Source of the DNA: Nymphaea colorata
Lineage: Eukaryota > Streptophyta > Magnoliopsida > Nymphaeales > Nymphaeaceae
Assembly: GCF_008831285.2 (NCBI RefSeq)
Contig: NC_045141.1
Coordinates: 20,890,848-20,954,847 of the forward strand
Length of the DNA stretch: 64,000 nt
Reading direction: 5' to 3'
The notes under the pieces are model-generated. The model was not told where the DNA came from and searched no databases. It saw only the letters and a program-made list of their open reading frames with translations. Shown here in pieces: positions 63,938 through 64,000 of the stretch; position 1 is the stretch's first letter, and each line of letters starts with the position of its first letter. The position numbers were made by a program, and so were the translations under genes.

Positions 63938-64000
63938 ATGGGTGGCTGCTTGTCAAGATTTAATCTTCACCGACCTACCATCCATACCGGTCAAACAATC
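63938..64000 (+). CDS. 5' end of a gene cut by the window edge (MGGC N-terminus)
   Basis: ATG at 63938, in a good plant context (CAACAATGGG), opens 21 codons to the window end, starting MGGCLSRFNL. Gly at position 2 with Cys at 4 is the classic N-myristoylation plus palmitoylation pattern of membrane-anchored plant proteins (for example some kinases and calcium sensors). A TATAAG string lies about 39 bp upstream. The family cannot be named from 21 residues. Confidence 0.5.
   Translation, partial: MGGCLSRFNLHRPTIHTGQTI

Noticed and set aside
1-64000. CRISPR arrays, operons or bacterial mobile systems
   Set aside because: No regularly spaced repeats with unique spacers; spliced eukaryotic genes throughout show this is plant nuclear DNA.

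Overview
The window is nuclear DNA of a flowering plant. It is AT-rich and its genes are widely spaced, with GT-AG introns of up to 2.9 kb and long (GA)n/(TA)n microsatellites. It carries a Ty1/copia element and several small hAT-like transposons, and its protein-coding genes belong to plant-specific or plastid-related families. The species cannot be named from the sequence; the gene families are found across angiosperms.

Layout, left to right. (1) 1-3.8 kb: no recognisable gene, apart from a possible 3' coding end at the left edge. (2) 4189-9368, + strand: a three-exon GROWTH-REGULATING FACTOR gene (QLQ, WRC, FFD and TQL motifs) with an intact miR396 target site. (3) 13174-13773, +: a single-exon PAM68 gene, a plastid photosystem II assembly factor. 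(4) 17190-22224, +: a complete but dead Copia LTR retrotransposon with 5-bp target duplications and about 97% identical LTRs. Five in-frame stops and two frameshifts break its gag-pol. (5) 22.2-30.3 kb: intergenic, no gene recognised. (6) 30436-32804, +: a three-exon R2R3-MYB gene of the bHLH-interacting type, with a probable miR858 site. (7) 36114-36297: a 184-bp hAT-like MITE with perfect 8-bp target duplications. (8) 38034-39706, - strand: a two-exon ycf20-like (DUF565) plastid protein gene. Its intron holds a second hAT-like MITE. A related MITE sits upstream at 40434-40842, nested in an older hAT-like element at 40345-41540. (9) 42435-42638: a perfect 102-bp tandem duplication. (10) 45-57 kb: intergenic, with GC-rich islands and microsatellites. 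(11) 57889-61693, +: a five-exon BREVIS RADIX (BRX) gene whose first intron appears to use a GC donor. (12) 63938 to the right end: the start of a further gene with an MGGC N-terminus.

The genes do not form a functional cluster. Three are regulators (GRF, MYB, BRX: organ growth, probably flavonoid/epidermal traits, root/vascular auxin-related growth) and two are plastid proteins (PAM68, ycf20-like). Their order is ordinary plant gene order. The most unusual content is the small-transposon history around the ycf20-like gene: two MITEs with near-identical terminal inverted repeats and GGTAC-rich subterminal arrays, one of them nested inside an older element. All exon boundaries were derived by reading splice signals and phase by eye; no transcript or database search was available.
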